From: JALZUV01 sp964654855
Lineage (GTDB): Bacteria; Pseudomonadota; Alphaproteobacteria; Rickettsiales; JALZUV01
DNA: 64,000 bases
Reading direction: 5' to 3'
Assembly (NCBI GenBank): GCA_964654855.1
Contig: CAZZJS010000002.1
Location: forward strand, 186,001-250,000
Shown: positions 61,370-64,000 of the stretch, in pieces
Position numbering within the stretch: the first letter of the stretch is position 1
Layout: each line of letters begins with the position of its first letter
Translations under genes and position numbers: made by a program
Notes under the pieces: generated by a model
Database searches by the model: none
What the model was told of the DNA's origin: nothing
Seen by the model: the letters and a program-made list of their open reading frames with translations, nothing else

Positions 61370-63358
61370 ATGTTTAAAAAGATTTTGATAGCGAATCGCG
61401 GTGAAATCGCAGTTCGGATTATGGATACATGTCGCAAGATGGGTATCAAAACAGTCGCCGTTTATTCGGAGGCTGATAGCAATGCCTTACACGTAAAAAA
61501 GGCGGATGAAGCCGTTTATCTCGGCCCTGCACCTAGCTCACAGAGCTATTTGAACGTGCCTGCACTCATCCGTGCGATTGAAAAAACCGGTGCTGATGCG
61601 GTGCATCCGGGCTATGGTTTCCTATCTGAAAATCGTGACTTTAGTGCCGCAGTGAAAAAAGCAGGTGCAACCTTTATCGGCCCAGAATCTTACGCGATTA
61701 AAGTCATGGGCGATAAAATCGAATCTAAAAAACTGGCAAAAGAAGCAGGCGTAAGCACTGTTCCCGGTTCGGAAGGCGAAATTGAAACGCTGGAAGAGGC
61801 GCAAGCCATTGTGAAAGAAATCGGCTTCCCCGTGATGATTAAAGCCGCTGCCGGTGGTGGTGGTAAGGGTATGCGCGTGGCGCGTAACGATAAAGAGCTG
61901 GTAGATGGCCTAAAATACGCTGCATCTGAAGCGCAATCGAGCTTCTCTGATAGCCGTGTATTTATCGAGAAATTCTTCGAAAACCCACGCCATATTGAAA
62001 TTCAAGTACTCGCCGATACGCATGGCAATTGCATCGCCCTAGGCGAACGTGAATGCTCTATCCAGCGCCGTCATCAGAAGATTATTGAGGAAGCGCCAAG
62101 TTCGTTCCTTGATGAAGAAATGCGCAAAACCATGCAAGACCAATCCGTTGCACTCGCTAAAGCTGTGGATTATTGCAGCGCGGGTACGGTGGAATATATC
62201 GTGGATCAAGATGGTACTTTCGCTTTCCTAGAAATGAACACCCGCTTGCAAGTAGAGCATCGCGTGACCGAGCTCATCACCAATATCGACTTGGTGGAGC
62301 AGATGATTAAAATCGCTGCAGGTGAGAAGCTTGAGCTGAAACAAGAAGATGTGAAACTCCATGGCTGGGCCTTTGAAAGCCGTGTTTATGCGGAAGATCC
62401 TAAACGTGGATTCCTGCCATCAACCGGACGTGTGACAGGCTATCAAGAACCCGAAGGCAGCCGCGTGATCGTTGATAGCGGCGTTTATGAAGGTGGCGAA
62501 GTCAGCATGTATTATGATCCGATGATCGCCAAAGTCTGCACCCATGCACAAACGCGCGATAAAGCGATTGATGCGATGCAAAAGGCACTCGGCGCTTATG
62601 TAATTCACGGCGTGACCACTAATATGGGCTTTATGCAGGCAGTTTACAGCCATGAGCGTTTCCGCACGGGTAATATCTCGACCAACTTTATCGAACAAGA
62701 ATATCCAGAAGGATTCTCTGGCGCGACCATTACGAATCAACATACACGTATCTTTATCGGTTCTGCCGTTTACTTGTTCTTAGAGCATAATAAACGTGCC
62801 GCCAGCACCTCGCAGCAAATTGATGGCCGCCAGCGTCACCTTGGCTCAAGCTGGGTAGTCAGCGTTGGCGAAAAGCAATTCTCCGTGCGTGTGAAAGAAA
62901 AAGAATTTGGCTATGATATTGCACTCCAAAATGAGCATATCGTGGTGCGTAGCTCTTATGAGCTGGGCAACCGCCTGTTCCAAGGTAGCATCAATGGCGA
63001 GCCTGTCAGCGTGCATCTACAATATCGTTCAGATGGTTATCGTCTAATCCATGCGGGTGCGGATGCAAATGTCAGCGTTCACACAAGTCGTATCGCCGAA
63101 TTGGCGAAACATATGCCAGAAATCAGCAACTCTGAAAATGCGAATGAGCTGGCCGCACCGATTGCTGGTTTGGTGATTTCTATTCCAGTGGAAGAAGGCG
63201 AAGAGCTAAAAGCCGGTCAGGAATTAATCGTGGTAGAAGCGATGAAAATGGAAAATGTCATCCATGCAGAGCGCGATGTAACGATTAAAGAAATCCTCGT
63301 GAATGAGAATGAGTCTGTTCAGGCTGATCAAGTGATGATCACCTTTATGGAAGAGTAG
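61370..63358 (+). CDS. pccA: Biotin-dependent carboxylase alpha subunit, probably propionyl-CoA carboxylase
   Basis: 662 residues from MFKKILIANRGE. The biotin carboxylase part (1-445) has HPGYGFLSEN, the glycine loop KAAAGGGGKGMRVA, and EMNTRLQVEHRVTE. A linker domain follows (about 470-590) and the C-terminus is a biotinyl domain with VEAMKMEN around the biotin lysine. Length and order fit PccA; other acyl-CoA carboxylases share them. The beta subunit is not in the window. An earlier in-frame ATG at 61334 gives a 12-residue extension without family support. Confidence 0.92.
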   Translation: MFKKILIANRGEIAVRIMDTCRKMGIKTVAVYSEADSNALHVKKADEAVYLGPAPSSQSYLNVPALIRAIEKTGADAVHPGYGFLSENRDFSAAVKKAGATFIGPESYAIKVMGDKIESKKLAKEAGVSTVPGSEGEIETLEEAQAIVKEIGFPVMIKAAAGGGGKGMRVARNDKELVDGLKYAASEAQSSFSDSRVFIEKFFENPRHIEIQVLADTHGNCIALGERECSIQRRHQKIIEEAPSSFLDEEMRKTMQDQSVALAKAVDYCSAGTVEYIVDQDGTFAFLEMNTRLQVEHRVTELITNIDLVEQMIKIAAGEKLELKQEDVKLHGWAFESRVYAEDPKRGFLPSTGRVTGYQEPEGSRVIVDSGVYEGGEVSMYYDPMIAKVCTHAQTRDKAIDAMQKALGAYVIHGVTTNMGFMQAVYSHERFRTGNISTNFIEQEYPEGFSGATITNQHTRIFIGSAVYLFLEHNKRAASTSQQIDGRQRHLGSSWVVSVGEKQFSVRVKEKEFGYDIALQNEHIVVRSSYELGNRLFQGSINGEPVSVHLQYRSDGYRLIHAGADANVSVHTSRIAELAKHMPEISNSENANELAAPIAGLVISIPVEEGEELKAGQELIVVEAMKMENVIHAERDVTIKEILVNENESVQADQVMITFMEE

Positions 63359-63368
63359 AACTTAAAAC

Positions 63369-63992
63369 TCATCTCTGAATATGTATATTAATGGCTTTAC
63401 AGACACCTTTGATTGAAGTGAATAGATCTTCAGGTAATTTCTGAAGTTTTTTAAGCTCACTATCACGCCAATGTCTGCAATAACTTTCTCTATGCAGAAA
63501 CAAATGCTTGCGTGCTTGACATCGACTTCCACCTGCAATGCCACCAAAATCTAATTGATACCTCTCTAGAAGTTTTTTCAGATCGCGTGCCATATTAGAA
63601 TATTTATTCTTTACATTCAGCCCCCTTTCTAAAGGGACGTGCTCAATGTACTTTTGACCCAACCAGCCCGTGAGATTTTTATGTGGCAGATAATAAGTAT
63701 TGAGAAGGTGTGTTAAATTCTTTTTTACAAAACTAAACTTCCCCTTCGCATCTTTCTTTAACAAACCAGCTTCCTTAAATATATAAAGAACGTTCGAGAA
63801 ACCTTTATAACTAAAAGCGCTCGCCACCAAGCACCGTGCTGCTTGTTCTGCACTTGCAGTCTCATTCACAAAGACATAAATCTCCTTTACGTCATATTCT
63901 TTCACTCTACGAACTATCTCACATGTTGGATGCGCTACGAGTTGCTGGTATTCGAAACCCTCTCCGTATTTTTTCTTAACTTTTGAAAACAT
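63369..63992 (-). CDS. Uncharacterised basic protein
   Basis: 207 residues, Lys/Arg-rich, with no membrane helix or signal peptide. An N-terminal alpha/beta-looking part (CEIVRRVKEYDVKEIYVFVN) is followed by a basic helical region and a His/Cys/Arg cluster (SRCQARKHLFLHRESYCRHW) near the C-terminus. No family is recognised. It lies at the right edge, ten bases from the convergent pccA stop. It looks more AT-rich than its neighbours by eye. Confidence 0.6.
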   Translation of the reverse strand: MFSKVKKKYGEGFEYQQLVAHPTCEIVRRVKEYDVKEIYVFVNETASAEQAARCLVASAFSYKGFSNVLYIFKEAGLLKKDAKGKFSFVKKNLTHLLNTYYLPHKNLTGWLGQKYIEHVPLERGLNVKNKYSNMARDLKKLLERYQLDFGGIAGGSRCQARKHLFLHRESYCRHWRDSELKKLQKLPEDLFTSIKGVCKAINIHIQR

Positions 63993-64000
63993 GGTTTTAA

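Overview
The window looks like chromosomal core sequence from an alphaproteobacterium of moderate to low GC (judged by eye, not computed). The case rests on gene content and order: a fused ispDF, an ATP12-type F1 assembly chaperone, a thrB-rnhA pair, a Caulobacter-like flagellar run fliF-fliG-fliH(flbE)-fliN-flbD, ddl-ftsQ-ftsA, a YejB-type permease and a propionyl-CoA carboxylase alpha subunit. Amino-acid, nucleotide, isoprenoid and lipid genes suggest a metabolically competent, flagellated cell. I cannot fix the order or genus. No insertion sequence, integrase, phage block or CRISPR array is visible, and no stretch longer than about 300 bases lacks a gene.

Layout. 1-495: end of a flagellar export operon (fliR partial, fliQ). 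564-3418: an unrecognised 630-residue protein, a 70-residue partner and a lone pseudopilin. 3415-7831: carAB. 7940-12177: ddl-ftsQ-ftsA followed by a YejB permease where ftsZ would be expected. 12183-14676: M16 peptidase, GNAT and ComF genes. 14731-19179: a membrane-anchored pentapeptide-repeat protein, a small lipoprotein, tRNA-Arg(CCT) and an ABC-F ATPase. 19328-22966: a small RRM protein, then a tightly overlapping minus-strand operon ispDF - two PgpA paralogues - pncC - UPF0260 - GIY-YIG. 22981-28017: dusB, a cupin/cysteine-dioxygenase-like gene, a CysQ-like phosphatase, DUF4865-like, hisI, rnhA, thrB. 28291-39835: nine flagellar genes, fliF to a FliK-like protein. 39832-47311: a FadN-like beta-oxidation enzyme, MaeB and MutS. 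47429-54668: a compact inner-membrane platform of a type II secretion/type IV pilus-like machine (E, F, L-like, M/PilO-like, C/PilP-like) followed by an orphan ABC ATPase. 54672-63992: mltG-queH, a small membrane protein, a GT2 glycosyltransferase, alanine dehydrogenase, crcB-rluC-ATP12, a biotin carboxylase and an unknown gene.

How the parts connect. The two flagellar blocks supply the MS ring and switch (FliF, FliG, FliN), export gate (FlhA, FliQ, FliR), export regulator FliH, hook-length control (FliK-like), the FlhF/FleN number-and-place pair and the sigma-54 activator FlbD. The secretion/pilus platform has no secretin or pilin beside it; the only prepilin-type protein in the window lies about 44 kb away, so that machine is probably dispersed over the genome.

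The genome is compact. Co-directional genes are often coupled by ATGA or TAATG overlaps. Three convergent pairs share a four-base stop-stop overlap, and other convergent ends lie 3 to 10 bases apart. Convincing intrinsic terminators appear only after dusB, the cupin gene and ald.

No wholly new system is proven. The best candidates for something undescribed are the split E-F-L-M-C platform with its orphan ABC ATPase, the 630/70-residue gene pair next to the pseudopilin, and the pentapeptide-repeat membrane protein.
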